A DNA stretch of 64,000 nucleotides from Thalassia testudinum (Eukaryota; Streptophyta; Magnoliopsida; Alismatales; Hydrocharitaceae). A program made the translations under genes and the position numbers. Positions 1-10,772 of this stretch are shown here, piece after piece. Where the stretch lies: contig JAZHRO010000012.1 in NCBI GenBank assembly GCA_037157565.1, forward strand, positions 4,862,501 through 4,926,500, written 5' to 3'. Numbering within the stretch: position 1 is the stretch's first letter; each line of letters opens with the position of its first letter. The notes beneath the pieces were generated by a model that worked only from the letters and a program-made list of their open reading frames with translations, had not been told where the DNA came from and ran no database searches.

Positions 1-659
1 GTTCGACCTAGGCACGCATGCCTAGGCCATTCTATGCCATGCCGACCCTCGCCTCACCTTCGTCGTGACACGGCGAAGCTTTCCCTATTGTTTGACAGGG
101 CCACAAGGCTGTCTTTGTGTCGTGCAAGTCAGAGCCCCCTTCTGCCATTAACATTGAAGCAAGCTTTCTTGCTAAGAGCTCCAGGCCGCACACTCCAGGC
201 ATAAGGGCTCCAGGCTATGCGCGTTGAGCGTGCGAACGTATCTAGCCTGAGAGCAGACGTCGCGAGGCTTCCAGCTGCTCTAATTGAGTGAAGTCTCCTC
301 CTGCCGGTGCCAGCAGAAGCGAGTGGGACATTTAGTCCTACCTCGTAAACTCAGGGGTAAGCGGCGAGACTTATATTGATTTTGTGCTTTCTGCTGGTTG
401 CCTCAAGTAACATGGGGTGAGGTCCCTCGCCCTCACTCACTCACGCCTCGTCCGCGACCTCTGCCCTCGCGGACCTAGCACCGAACCTGATTACCTAGAC
501 CTAGCACTCCTCGTGCACTACACCACGCTGGTGCGCCTAGACCCGGGCACGTGAAACCCAACCCGATTACCCAACTCTGGGAGAGCATACCTAAGAGCAA
601 AATAGAGAGAGAGAGACGCGAGGAGGGGTAAGGGTAGGTTTTGCTCTGCTATGCTGTGC

Positions 660-935
660 AAGAAAGAAAGAAGAGTCTAAAGGCAGAAGAAGAGAAAGTT
701 AAGAAGGAAGAAGAGGAGAGGCTGAAGAAGAAGACCAACTGCAGAAGAGGAAGAGAAGAAGAAGAAGGAGGTAGCTGCTGAAGGTAAAGGAAGCCAAAGC
801 TAAGGAGGGACTTAGCCGTAGAAGAAGAAAGAAGAGGAAGAAGATAAAGAAGAAGAAGCCAAAGAAGGCAGAAGAAGCATAGCCATAGAGAAAGAGAAAG
901 AAGAGAGAAACAGAAGGCAAAAATCAGAAAGAGAA
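660..935 (+). repeat. purine-rich GAA/GAG low-complexity tract
   Basis: Almost pure A/G with aagaagaag and gaggaag runs. Frames through it give only Lys/Glu/Arg-rich or, on the other strand, Phe/Leu/Ser-rich peptides with no recognisable domain. It lies inside the LTR segment at the left edge. Confidence 0.75.
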
Positions 936-968
936 GGACAAATCAAGCCCTGTAGCAAGAACTTTTAA

Positions 969-993
969 GACGTCTGATTTTTCATCAGACGTC
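969..993. repeat. short perfect hairpin in LTR
   Basis: Ten-base arms GACGTCTGAT and ATCAGACGTC around a five-base loop (979-983). Similar short fold-backs occur in several LTRs and in the CACTA-like relics of this window. Confidence 0.7.
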
Positions 994-1220
994 CAATTTT
1001 TGAGCTTATTTCTACATTGACATTATTTCTCAATTTTGATTAGATTGGTTATTGCTTTTTATTAAATTGAGAGTTGTGCTCTTAAGTTTTTAAATACCCA
1101 ATTGCTCCCTATGTTCGACCTCGGATACCTTGGTTTTTGAGTTATAAATTCTTATTTGTTTTCTCGACGATTTCATGTATACTGCAACAAACATCTTTTA
1201 AACACGATCTTGCCTCATCA

Positions 1221-1640
1221 ACAAGCATGTACCGGTACTTATGGCTAGTACCGGTACTTGCTACAAGTACCTTGATTTATTAGTATAAACCAATTTTTAG
1301 GGTAATCCTATCTAAGCTATACGACTTTATTTTCAAGAAATCGATTTTGAGTATTAAAACAAACTATTGAGTGTGAATATGAACCCTAATTATCTCTACT
1401 TTGATTTTAACTCCTAGATTATCTTATTCTTGTTTGGAGACATACAAAGATTCCAAGTTACAACAAATAAAACAAAAAAACTACAATCTTCTCTCTTCAT
1501 ATCTTCCATTCTTTCTTGTTTGCTAGCATCCACTTATTCTATCTACTGTATTTTCCTGTAATACTTCATAAACGCATCATATTTTAAAACGGTTTTGTTA
1601 ACACTAAAACACAAAAGAGAAGTTGAACTAAGTTCCAACA
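1221..1640 (-). repeat. copia-1 3' LTR (truncated)
   Basis: It aligns closely with 9634-10056. On the minus strand the LTR starts TGTTGGAAC at 1640, beside the polypurine tract. It begins abruptly at 1221 because a gypsy LTR is inserted there. It retains one GTACCGGTAC palindrome pair (1229-1265). Confidence 0.88.
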
Positions 1641-1660
1641 ATCTACCCCTTTTTTGGTAT
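1641..1660 (-). other. copia-1 polypurine tract
   Basis: On the minus strand the sequence reads ATACCAAAAAAGGGGTAGAT and directly abuts the LTR start TGTTGG. This is the expected primer site for plus-strand DNA synthesis. Confidence 0.85.
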
Positions 1661-2055
1661 TGATAAAACAAACAAGATACAAACAAGATACTCATATTTA
1701 AAATAAACAGAAACCTTATAAGAGAGGAATAAAAAACTCCACGAGGAGTGAAAAACCTGCCCCTCAAACTAAGCTTCCCCTATTATAAATATGAAGTATT
1801 CATACCATTTCTCCCCCTTTTTGTCAGGCAAGCAAAAACATAAGCAAATAATACATTTTTAAGCAATCAAAGCATGATATATAAGCAACCAACTTCATAC
1901 AACCTTCATAAAAACTAAACATGATAAAGTTCATAAAGATAAAGCTTGAGACAATTTTAGCAAAGACACACATAAGAAATCTTAAAAATCCTACAAGTTT
2001 AGCAAAGCATAATAAATGTTATACAAGTTCAACAAGTAGCATAATGAAAACTAAA

Positions 2056-3428
2056 TTAATTTCTAGGACATTTTCTGATAGTCTTTTGGGCATGTCCACT
2101 GCTAGTTCTATGACCATCATCACTATCATCATCTTCATCTCCATCATCTTCATCATCTTCATCACTTTCTTCATATGAAACCTCCTCTTCATTTTCATTG
2201 TCTTCTTCCTCTTCATCATTATGGAGTATTGGCCATTGGAAAGGAGACATAAGATGGGTCTTGGAAATGTTTTTGCCTTCTTTCACCATATTCTTGAGGT
2301 GCTTTAGGTTGAGTCTGCTTCCTTTGCTTAGGATATTGAGTGGAAGAAGCAAAATGAGAAGACTCAATGGAAAGGGAAAGATCATGAAACTTGCATTCCA
2401 TGTGACGAAAAGCAAAATTGAGGTTTGATAGATTTTGACCATTATAATTAAAAGTATTAATCATATTGGGATCAATGCCAGACCCATGAGATAAATTTAC
2501 CTAAGGTGTTTTGGTTTCTGGATGTGGATAGGATACGAGGACAAAAGCAAAAGATGAGTAGGAAGGTTGATGTGAAGAAAATTGAGAATTTGGATCAACA
2601 TCCTCTTCTTCATTATCACTAGAGATCCCTCTCTAGCGGGTTTTACTCCCATTTTCCAGAGAGTGGACCACTTGAAGTAGACCACTTTTCTAAGCGGAGT
2701 AAAGTTAAAGAGATCAATTTTACTCTTGATAAGTATGTGAGATACAAGAATATCAAGAGGAAGAGATGAAGCACGATAATGGGGTCTTAGGAAATGTATA
2801 AAAATCGTGTTCCAATTTACTGGAAAGCTTATGATAATAGCATAGATTAAGGGTAGAATGTCTACGGGAATTTTGTGGAATCCCGAATACTTGACCCTTA
2901 GATTCCATGCTAAAATTCTGAATAGAACTCTAGCAAATAAGGTCATGTTTGGGGCAACCAAAGCTTTTCCCTGACAGTTAGGGAGCAAGAGTGTTTCATG
3001 AATTTTTGAAGTGGTGAATTTCTCCTTAAGAGTATCAAAAGCATGACCTTCATTAGGACATTGTGTTATGGTGGATAGGAATTTTGGTGGGACAGTTATT
3101 TTTTGACAAAAAATGTTTGAAGTTAAGACAAGATGACCTCGATTTTCTTGTTCTTAGAGATTTGCAAAAAATAGACAATTTACGTCAGGATAAACTCCAG
3201 GAACATCCACAAAAAATAACTCATCAAAGAAATGCATGAGATTTTGTTCAGATAGATGAGTGGTGAAATTAAAGAGTTGTAAAGAAAAGTCTTTCCACTC
3301 AACTAGTCTACAATGGTGAAGCTTTGGGCCCTTATACCAATCAAACTTCGATTTGCATCCTCATTGATGCAAAATTTGTGAAATGCATCTTGAGGTGCCT
3401 TTCCTTTACTCTTAGATTTAGGTGTCAT
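2056..3428 (-). pseudogene. envelope-like / plant-transposon-domain ORF downstream of copia-1 pol
   Basis: The minus-strand ATG is at 3428. One frameshift near 3350-3365 and one in-frame TAA before 2988 break the N-terminal part. The best block (2497-2988) has the pattern LFRILAWNL, then HKIPVDILPLIYAII, FPVNW and LPLDILVSHIL, which I associate with the envelope-like ORF of Sireviruses and the so-called putative plant transposon protein domain; this is recall, not a search. A further frame change leads through a Gln/Pro-rich stretch (2219-2464) to a very acidic tail rich in Asp/Glu that ends at 2056. No membrane segment is clear. The gene lies 3' of pol on the same strand, and its ATG is immediately preceded by a good 3' splice site (next entry), so it seems to be expressed separately from gag-pol. 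Confidence 0.65.
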
Positions 3429-3720
3429 CTAAAATCATGTAACAACAAAGAGTAGGAAATATAATTAGAAATATAGAATACTTCCTATCATGTGTTCATA
3501 CAACAACACACTTAAGCCTACATGTACCGGTACTGGTGATTAGTATCGGTACCTGCTGTCTAAAGCAGGCTCTGCTGCACTCAGCTAGTACCGATACTAA
3601 TGATGGGTACTGGTACCCGACGAAAAGACATTGCAACAGCAGAAATGGTTTTGAGAAATTGAAAAGCAAGATGAAGAATGACTTAGGGTAGCACAATTTG
3701 ATGAGAGGATAAGAATATAC
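3429..3720 (-). other. probable leader intron of the envelope-like ORF
   Basis: On the minus strand a donor CTCTAG/GTATATTC (GT at 3720-3719) and an acceptor ATTTTAG directly against the ATG (AG at 3430-3429) bound 292 bases. The region before the acceptor is T-rich and includes ttctaattat, a plausible branch site. The palindrome module at 3520-3632 lies inside it. The splice sites are predicted by eye only. Confidence 0.5.
3520..3632. repeat. GTACCGGTACT palindrome module inside copia-1
   Basis: Contains catgtaccggtactgg, agtatcggtacctg, agtaccgatactaatg and gggtactggtaccc. The same half-palindromes are arrayed in the U3 of the copia-1 LTR (9383-9672), so an LTR-type module also sits upstream of the envelope-like ORF. 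Confidence 0.8.
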
Positions 3721-3784
3721 CTAGAGTAGAAGTTTGGTAGTGATCCTTCTCTTCTTGGCTAGGGCTTGGAGTGACTCTTGAGAA

Positions 3785-3846
3785 GAAAACTAGGGTTTGC
3801 AAAGAGTGAAATGAGGCAAATGTTTGCACTTGGCCTCTTTTATATG
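3785..3846 (-). promoter_or_regulatory. putative internal promoter of the envelope-like ORF
   Basis: The minus strand reads CCATATAAAAGAGG (TATA box 3844-3837), followed about 45 bases later by an AAACCCTAG telo-box (about 3800-3790) and a CT-rich leader that leads to the donor site at 3720. This order (TATA, telo-box, leader, intron, ATG) is what a plant Pol II gene shows. No transcript evidence is available. Confidence 0.5.
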
Positions 3847-4094
3847 GAATGGGTCATGTGCTAGTCACATGACCACTTAAGTGATTGAGAGATATTTCAA
3901 TCAACAACTTGGGTGTTAAAAAAAATAATGTAGTCAACAACCTAAGTTAAGCAATCATATTGTAAACAACACCCTGATATTTCCAGACATATGAAAATAT
4001 TACAGTATACCCCTTTTTAGCAAGAGTGGGTAACTTGCAATTATACCCTCAGGGGTTTTTATGATTATAAACAAGTTATAAAGCAATCAATTTG
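3847..4094. other. copia-1 spacer between pol and the internal promoter
   Basis: AT-rich sequence without an ORF; it contains the inverted pair gtcatgtg / cacatgac (3853-3873) just upstream of the TATA box. Nothing else is recognisable. Confidence 0.5.
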
Positions 4095-7000
4095 TTAATT
4101 TTGAATTTCTTTTATTGTACAAAGTCCTAATTTTCTTCTTATAAAGTAGAATCTCTCTGCTGTAAGAGGTTTTGTGAAGATGTCAGCCAATTGGTTTTGT
4201 ATGTCTACAAATTCTAATTGAATGGAACCTTGAAGCACATTATCTCTAAGGAAATGATGTCGAATATCTATGTGTTTGGTACGTGAATGATGTACCAGAT
4301 TTTTGGATAAATTTATTGCGCTTGTATTATCACATAATATTTTGGGTTGCGTAAAATCAATCCAAAGTCGGACAAAGTCTATCTCGTCCAAATGACCTGA
4401 GAGCAAGCAAGTGAAGCAGCAATATACTCTGCTTCAGTCATAGAAAGTGAAACACAAGTCTGTTTCTTAGAGAAGCATGAGACCAAAGATTCTCCAATAA
4501 AATGATGTGCCGCTAGTGCTCTTTCAGTCTGTCCGACTCCCTGCATAGTCTGCATCACTATAGGATAATAGATCTAAGGTTTGTGCTTTAGGATAAAAAA
4601 GACCAAGATCTCTTGTGCTATTTAGGTATCTAAATATTCTTTCTACTGCATTAAAATGAGATTCCTTAGGTTTGGATTGGAGTCTTGCACATAAACATGT
4701 AGCAAAAAGAATATCAGGTCTAGAGATTGTAAGGTATAGTAGTGAACCTATCATACCCCAATATTTCTTTTCATCTACCCTTTTATTGGATAAGTCTTCA
4801 CCAAGAGAAGTAGATAGAGCAATTGGAGTCTCTTTGCCATTTATATTTTCAAAGTCAAACTTCTTGAGAATTTCAAGAACATATTTTGTTTGAGTTATGT
4901 ATATACCTGTCTAATTGTTGAATTTGGAGTCCTAAAAAGAATCTGAGTTCACCCATCATACTCATTTCGAACTCAGTCTTCATAGTCTCACAAAAATGCT
5001 GACACAGGGACTCCTTGGTTGATATAATATCATTGATGTATATTTGAACCAATAGGATGTCATTTCCTTCCTCCTTTACAAAAAGAGTTGAATCAACAAC
5101 TCCAATTCTATATCCATGTTGGAGAAGGAAGGACCTAAGCCAATTATACCAGGCCCTGGGAGCTTGTTTAAGTCCATATAATGCCTTATTGAGCTTGTAT
5201 ACATTCTCTGGGCGTGCTGGGTCCTCTAACCCAAGAGGCTGATGAACATAAACTTCTTCCTTAATATATCCATTAAGAAAAGCATTCTTGACATCCATTT
5301 AATATAGCTTGAAGCCCTTTGCACTTGCAAAGGCAAGTAGCATCCGTATGGACTCCAAGCGAGCAACAGGAGCATATTCTCATCAAAGTCAATACCCTCT
5401 ATTGGTTATAGCCTTGAGCTACAAGTCTAGCTTTATTCCTGATTACTAAGCCAGATTCATCTAATTTATTTCGGAACACCCACTTGGTTCCACTGATAGA
5501 ATTACCCTCAGGAGCAGGTACTACGTCCCATATATGGTTCCTTGTAAATTGGAGTAGCTCCTCCTGCATAGCTACAGCTCATGACTCATCCTTTAATGCC
5601 TCATCTACTTTCTTGGGGTCAAGTTGAGAAACAAAGGCATTAAGGATAAAATCAGCTCTAAAATGATATCATATTTTTACACCATGTTCAATAACACCTA
5701 TAATTTGATCTTGAGGGTGATCCTTATGGTGTACCCATTCTTTTGGAAGATCATGTACATTTCGTGTATCTTTCATTTTTGATACATCGATGAAGGGGGT
5801 ATCTTCATCATTAAACTTTAAATGATTTGGTTCAAGTTCTCCTAAGTTTGTTTCATCAAATGAAACATGTAGGGATTCTTCTATAACAAAAGTCCTTTTA
5901 TTAAAGACTCGATATGCTTTACTTTTTGTTGAATAGCCAATAAAAATGCCTTCATCACCTTTAATATCAAACTTATCAAGTCGATCTCGAGTGTTTAATA
6001 AATAACATCAACTTCCAAACACCCTAAAATATGAAATCCTAGGAGACTTCTTGTAATAAAGCTCATATGGAGTTTTCTTAATAATAGGCCTTAAGAGAGT
6101 TCTATTAAGAACATAACATGTCGTATTAATAGCTTATGCCCAAAAATATTTTTGAAGTCCAGACTCCAAGAGCAAAGTTCGGGCGCATTCTTGTAGAGTG
6201 CAATTCTTGTGCTCTACAACAACATTTTCAGATGGTGTTCGAGGAAATGAAAATTCATGGGTTATGGTAGAATTGACACAAAAACTTGAAATTTTTTCAT
6301 TTTTAAATTTACTTTCATGATCAGTCCTAAGTCTAAGAATTGAGGATGATTTTCCTTTTGAAGTCTTCGAGCAAGACTTAGGAAGGAATTAAATGACTCA
6401 TCCCTATCTTTCAGGAAGATGACCCAAGTGAACCTTGAGAAGTCATCAACAATAACTAGGAAAAATTTTGATCCATTTAGGCTTTTAAATCGTGTTGGCC
6501 CAAATAGATCAAGGTATAACAACTCTAAAGGTCGTGTCGTTGAAACTAAGTCTTTTGGTTTAAAAGAAGCCTTATGCATTTTTCCAAGCTCACAAGATTT
6601 GCACAATGCATCCTTTTTATAAGTTAATTTGGGTAGGCCCGTTACTAACTCATTTTTAACTAGCTTATTTAGATGTTTGTGATTTATGTGACCTAGCCTA
6701 TAGTGCCATAAATCAACTTCAATATGAGAAGCAAGTAGACATTTTACAAATTTCTCTTGTGAAAAATGAAGAGCATAGATATTTTCATATCTAAATCCTT
6801 CAATTAAAATCGTATTTGTTCCTTGTTTTAATATTTTAAATCTAACTTTAGTAAACAAAACATCACATCCATTATCACATATTTGACTAACACTAAGCAT
6901 GTTATGTTTTAAGTTTTTTACTAAAAGAACATTACATACCTGCTTAGAGGAATTACTTATTGTACCTTCACCAATAATGTAATAATGTTTGTTGTCGCCC

Positions 7001-7226
7001 AACGTGACGTGTCCACCATCTTAGATTCTTGTCCACTTGATAAAGAGGTCAGAGTGTCCCGTCATATGCTTGGAACACCTACTATCTAGGATCCATTTAT
7101 CCTTCTTGACCTACAAAATAGTTTATTAAATCTAATTTAGGTACCCATTTTCTTTTGGGTCCTTGATTGTTTGTACCCTTCAAATCCTTAGGTTTATAGA
7201 TCACTTTTGTGTTGGATCTATAATTC
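4095..7226 (-). pseudogene. pol: copia-1 pol (protease, integrase, RT, RNase H), decayed
   Basis: Minus-strand order is protease, integrase, reverse transcriptase, RNase H, as in Ty1/copia. The protease motif near 7060-7095 reads WILDSRCSKHMTG, with DSG changed to DSR. Integrase (about 6000-7002) has the GAG-pre-integrase His/Cys part (CKSCELGKMHKASF) and LDLFGP. RT (4873-5640) has [22 protein letters not shown] and the catalytic motif as YINDI: the first Asp codon of YVDD is now AAT at 5032-5034. RNase H (4095-4754) keeps SDADYAGS, CDNTSAINLSKN and DIFTKPL. Frameshifts near 6260 and 5390 and several stops break the frame; the one at 4521 (RTD, stop, KSTSG) fits CGA to TGA. An inactive gene. 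Confidence 0.9.
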
Positions 7227-8651
7227 TTAGAATTCTTGACCTTTTGATAAATCCATCCCATGTCTAGGTGCATGTGATTTATTTTGTGTGTTCCTTTTAT
7301 TATTAAATTTTGCTTTTAAATCATTACAGAATTCTGTATTCAACCTGGTTGTTGTTTTTAGATTATTTAAAGTACCCTCAAAATGTTCATAAATATCCTC
7401 TAATTCTACTATCTTTGCATGCAACTGATTATTAGTCTCTTTTGACATTTCTAATTCTATTTCTAAATAAGATTTTTCTATTTCTAGAGTCTTATAACTA
7501 TCATGCAAGACCTTATTTTCTTTTTTAATCAACTTAGCTTTTTGATACAAATCTTCATAAGATTATAATATTTCATCAAAGGTAAGTTTAGAATCTACCT
7601 CATTTTCAGATTCGTCGTTGTTTGCCATTAAGCATAGATGTGCAACCTCCGTTTCTTCGGATTCTTCGGAAGATGATTCCATGCCAGAATCACTATCATC
7701 CCAATTTGCTTTGTATTCCTTTCTTGAGATCTTCTTCTTCTTCCGATCGACTTCTTTGTCCTTCTTTTCTTCCTTCTTCTTCTTGACCATTGGGAAGTCT
7801 TTTCGTACGTGTCCCTTCTTCTTGAATTCAAAGCAAACAATGTCATTTGAAATTTTATTTACTCTCTTACCTTGTTTTTGGATGAACCTTCGGAATCTTC
7901 TTGTTAGAAGAGCAAGCTCTACTTCTTCGTTGGAGTCGGAATCGTCGAAGTCCGAATCCTCTTTCATGACTTTGAAAGCAAGCTCCTTCTTCTTGCTTCC
8001 GAATCTATCCTCATTCTTTTTCATGTTCTCCAATTGGACCTTATATGCCGTGAGGCTTCCAATCAAATCATCCAAGGGGAGAGTGAATAGATCTTTCGCC
8101 TCTTGGATTACCATGGAATTTGGAGACCAATCACTTGTAAGGGATCTCAAAATCTTCCTTACAAGTTGTTCTTCTGTAAACTTTACTCCCAAATTCTTCA
8201 TGGGGTTGATGATATCTCCAAACCTCATGTACATCGCCTTGATTGTTTCCCTTTTCTCCATCCTGAAACACTCATAACTTTCGGTTAAAATTGAGATTCG
8301 TGTTTCCTTTACCTTATTCATACCTTCGTAAGTGACTTGAAGTGTGTTCCATATCTCGTACGCGGACTCGCACGTGGAGATACAGTTGAATTCCTCCCTT
8401 GATAAAGCATAATAGAGTGTGTTCATTGCCTTTGCATTTCTAGCAATCTTCTTCTTTTGATCCGTTGTCCAAACTATGCATTCCTGTGGCTCCGGATCCA
8501 TGTACTTCTCTTGAATGAGAGTCCACGAGTCCTCATCCAAAGCCATGAGGAAGATTTGCATCCTCCTCTTCTAGTATCCATAGTCCGTCCCATCGAAGTA
8601 GGGAGGACGTGTGGATGACTGTTCTTCGGTGCACTTGGTTGATGATGCCAT
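7227..8651 (-). pseudogene. gag: copia-1 gag (UBN2-like, zinc knuckle, coiled coil)
   Basis: The ATG at 8651 starts MASSTKC. A TAG at 8571-8573 replaces the Trp of the usual YWKRR motif and a TAA at 7563-7565 replaces a Gln. The body (7566-8561) contains the UBN2/DUF4219-type capsid region (AMNTLYYALSREEFNCIS, TYEGMNKVKETRI, LRSLTSDW). A zinc-knuckle-like CFEFKKKGHVRKDF lacks two of its Cys. Lys-rich and Ser/Glu-rich segments follow, then a roughly 100-residue Leu/Glu/Lys coiled coil (7227-7550). A long gag with a coiled coil is typical of Sireviruses. Gag forms the virus-like particle in the cytoplasm; this copy cannot be translated through. Confidence 0.9.
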
Positions 8652-8680
8652 TGTGAGTAAGAGTGTTTACTTCTTTTCGC

Positions 8681-8697
8681 GACCCGCTCTGATACCA
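8681..8697 (-). other. copia-1 primer binding site
   Basis: The minus strand reads TGGTATCAGAGCGGGTC, the usual copia PBS complementary to the 3' end of initiator tRNA-Met, lying between LTR and gag. Confidence 0.9.
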
Positions 8698-9087
8698 CCT
8701 ATAGGATCTGTAGGGCCCAAGCACACTAGAAGGGGGGATGAATAGTGTGGTATATAAAAATTTGCAAGTAAAAACAAACCACAAATAACACATGAGATGT
8801 ATAGTGGTTCCCCTCACTTGAGTACTCCACTACCTAAGTCTCCCGACTTAGGATTTTTAATCCGATTCCCTCAACTTGGAGGGAATCAATTTACTAATAA
8901 CCTAGGTAATTAACGGGTTACCTCAACCCAATTGCAATATAACAAAAATAACAAGATTACAGGTGTAAGCGAGATATAAAAAGCTTACAACTAATTTTCT
9001 AAGTCTCTAACAAGTATTTAGCTTAATAAGAGATTATAGAAATTTTAACAATAATGCGAAAACAATTTACGATGAAGAACGCAATCA

Positions 9088-9147
9088 CCTTGAGAACTTG
9101 TTGCAATCAAAAAATGGCCTTGAGAACTTGTTGCAATCAGAAAATGA
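9088..9147. repeat. 2 x 30 bp tandem repeat in copia-1 LTR
   Basis: Two adjacent 30-base copies starting ccttgagaacttgttgcaat (9088-9117, 9118-9147), differing at a few positions, in the R/U5 part of the LTR downstream of the TATA box. Confidence 0.85.
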
Positions 9148-9382
9148 CCTTTAAAAGAAAGCAACAAGACAAGCTCCTTTGTAGCTAGAAAATTGGGAAA
9201 TGGAGGTGCAAGCAAGGAGAGTATTTTTAGCTTCTTGGTTGTGTGCAAAAATGACACTCAAGGAGTGTTATATAGGCCACTAGACACCTCCCCTACGAGT
9301 ACTAGCCGTTAGGGGCAAAATGGGAAGTGTATGATTAAGATTAATTGCAAAATAGCCATTCAGATTAGGCACAACAGTTAGT

Positions 9383-9672
9383 TGGTACCGATACTAACTA
9401 CTTATAGTTATGTACTCAGTCAGCCCAACAAAGCCTGGGTACCGGTACTAATCATTAGTATCGATACTTAGTGCATTCTGTTGAGTACCAACAAAGCCAC
9501 TTGGTTCCGGTATTGATCACCAGTACTGGTACTTGTAACTCACAGGCCATGGGACTGTGACCTACATGTACCGATACTAGTAATTAGTACCGGTACTTGT
9601 TCACAGTATGGGACTTAGGCCCAAACCTGTGCCTACCATGTATAGGTACTTATGGCTAGTACCAGTACTTAC
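9383..9672. repeat. array of GTACCGGTAC palindromes in copia-1 U3
   Basis: At least five pairs of the degenerate palindrome (ggtaccgatact, gggtaccggtact, agtactggtacttg, agtaccggtacttg, agtaccagtactta), each pair separated by about ten bases of AT-rich sequence. It lies 100-400 bases upstream of the LTR TATA box, where enhancers of copia LTRs are expected. Confidence 0.85.
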
Positions 9673-10056
9673 TACAAGTACCTTGATTTATTACTATAAA
9701 CCAATTTTTAGGGTAATCCTATCTATGCTGTACGACTTTATTTTCAAGAAATCGATTTTGATTATTAAAACGAACTATTGAGTGTGAATATGAACCCTAA
9801 TTATCTCTACTTTGATTTTAACTCCTTGATTATCTTATTCTTGTTAGGAGACATACAAAGATTCTAAGTTACAACAAAAAAACTACAATATTCTCTCTTC
9901 ATATCTTCCATTCTTTATCTTCCATTCTTTCTTGTTTGCTAGCATCCACTTATTCTATCTCTTGTATTTTCCTATAATACTTCATAAATGCATCAGATTT
10001 TGCAACGATTTTATTAACACCAAAACACAAAAGAGAAGTGGAACTAGGTTCCAACA

Positions 10057-10242
10057 CTATGTGCATTGGATACCACTGTTATTAAGGATGAATGGCTAAA
10101 GGGATTTCTTTCAGAAATCCCTATGGTAGATAAGTCGATTCCTGCAATATCTTTGCTTTGTGATAGCATGACTGCTATAACAAAGATTAAGAGTTCAAAG
10201 TTTAATCAGAAAATAAGGAGACATATCTAAATTAGACTCAAG
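10057..10242 (+). pseudogene. older copia RNase H fragment (target of copia-1)
   Basis: A plus-strand frame reads DEWLKGFLSEIPMVDKSI followed by AISLLCDSMTAITKIKSSKF, which matches the copia RNase H pattern (EAIWL...CDN..AI...KN). It begins exactly at the copia-1 LTR edge, so copia-1 inserted into it. A stop follows QKIRRHI. Only about 55 codons remain in the window. Confidence 0.75.
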
Positions 10243-10629
10243 TCTATAAGGAGGAGGAGGCTGAGCCAAGGAAGGGGATTTGAGGAGAAGAGGAGGGAAG
10301 GTGATACTAGGTGTGAATAGAGGGTGCTGGAGGTGGTGGTGATTGTAGTTCAGGTGGTGGTGGTCACGGTGATGGTGGGCACGGCGAAGGCGATGGGAGG
10401 AGGGTATGGCCGTGTGTGTCAAGGAGGTGATGATGGTGATGGCCGATGATGAGCGGAGGCAAGGGGAGGAGGAGGGGCGATCAAGGAAGAGTTGGAGGTA
10501 CCTGAGGAGGGGGTGAATGGCGAAGAGGAGGGGCCGCGTGAGGAGAGCCAGAGTGATGTTGCACGAGGAGGAGGGGGTTCTATTTTGGGAGGAAGGTGGA
10601 GTGAGTCGGGGCTGCACGAGGGTTTTAGG
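10243..10629. other. GGT/GGA-rich low-complexity stretch, no gene
   Basis: G-rich on the plus strand, with ggtggtggt, gatggtgat and gaggagg runs. The minus-strand frame gives a Ser/Pro/His-rich peptide without a domain. I see no gene. Confidence 0.6.
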
Positions 10630-10772
10630 TGGACCTTCGTCGATGGTTATACGACTATTCTATAAAATAAATTACCTTTTCAACTTCGATGATTAATAAA
10701 ATTAACTTTTCTACACTGTTAATATAAAACTGTCAACATTTACACCTAGGTCGTCAATTTTTAATCGACGAC
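10630..10772. mobile_element. CACTA-like relic, left part (split by gypsy-A)
   Basis: Contains cttcgtcgatggtta and the fold-back gtcgtcaatttttaatcgac near 10752-10772. The same theme (gtcgatggttcaat...accatcgac) continues at 18838-18998 on the other side of gypsy-A, so both halves belong to one element interrupted by gypsy-A. Confidence 0.5.

Larger units (their letters stand above)
1..1220 (+). mobile_element. 3' part of an Athila-like gypsy LTR (cut by window start)
   Basis: The segment ends in cctcatca directly where sequence matching the copia-1 LTR begins. Its last 120 bases resemble the U5 tail of the other gypsy LTRs in this window: ctccctatgttcgacctcgg near 1105 corresponds to the tail of the LTRs at 12632, 18832, 58064 and 62566. 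It therefore looks like a gypsy LTR (solo or the 3' LTR of an element to the left) inserted into the left LTR of copia-1, which explains why that LTR stops at 1221. The candidate 5-bp target repeat is acaag (1221-1225); its partner lies outside the window. No reading frame here is convincing. Confidence 0.65.
1221..10056 (-). mobile_element. copia-1: Sirevirus-like Ty1/copia retrotransposon, decayed
   Basis: A minus-strand element read from 10056 to 1221: 5' LTR (about 8698-10056), primer binding site (8681-8697), gag (from 8651), pol (to 4095), a separate downstream envelope-like ORF (3428-2056), polypurine tract (1641-1660) and a left LTR cut by a gypsy LTR at 1221. Gag with a UBN2-like domain, zinc knuckle and long coiled coil, plus an extra ORF after pol, are Sirevirus traits. 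Stops and frameshifts occur in every ORF, the protease motif reads DSR and the RT motif reads YIND, so it cannot be autonomous. The flank right of 10056 is ctatg; the matching left repeat is outside the window. Confidence 0.88.
8698..10056 (-). repeat. copia-1 5' LTR
   Basis: Minus-strand LTR starting TGTTGGAAC at 10056 and running to the primer site; the exact 3' end is uncertain (8698 or the TG/CA position at 8709). A TATA box (TATATAA on the minus strand) lies at 9274-9268. Upstream of it, at 9383-9672, is an array of GTACCGGTAC palindromes. Only the part 9634-10056 has a counterpart in the window (1221-1640). Confidence 0.85.

Noticed and set aside
699..920. Phe/Leu-rich minus-strand ORF
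   Set aside because: By-product of a purine-rich tract; looks like a membrane protein only because TTC/CTT codons dominate.
7618..8277. 219-codon plus-strand ORF
   Set aside because: It is the antisense shadow of copia-1 gag; the minus-strand frame has clear gag motifs.
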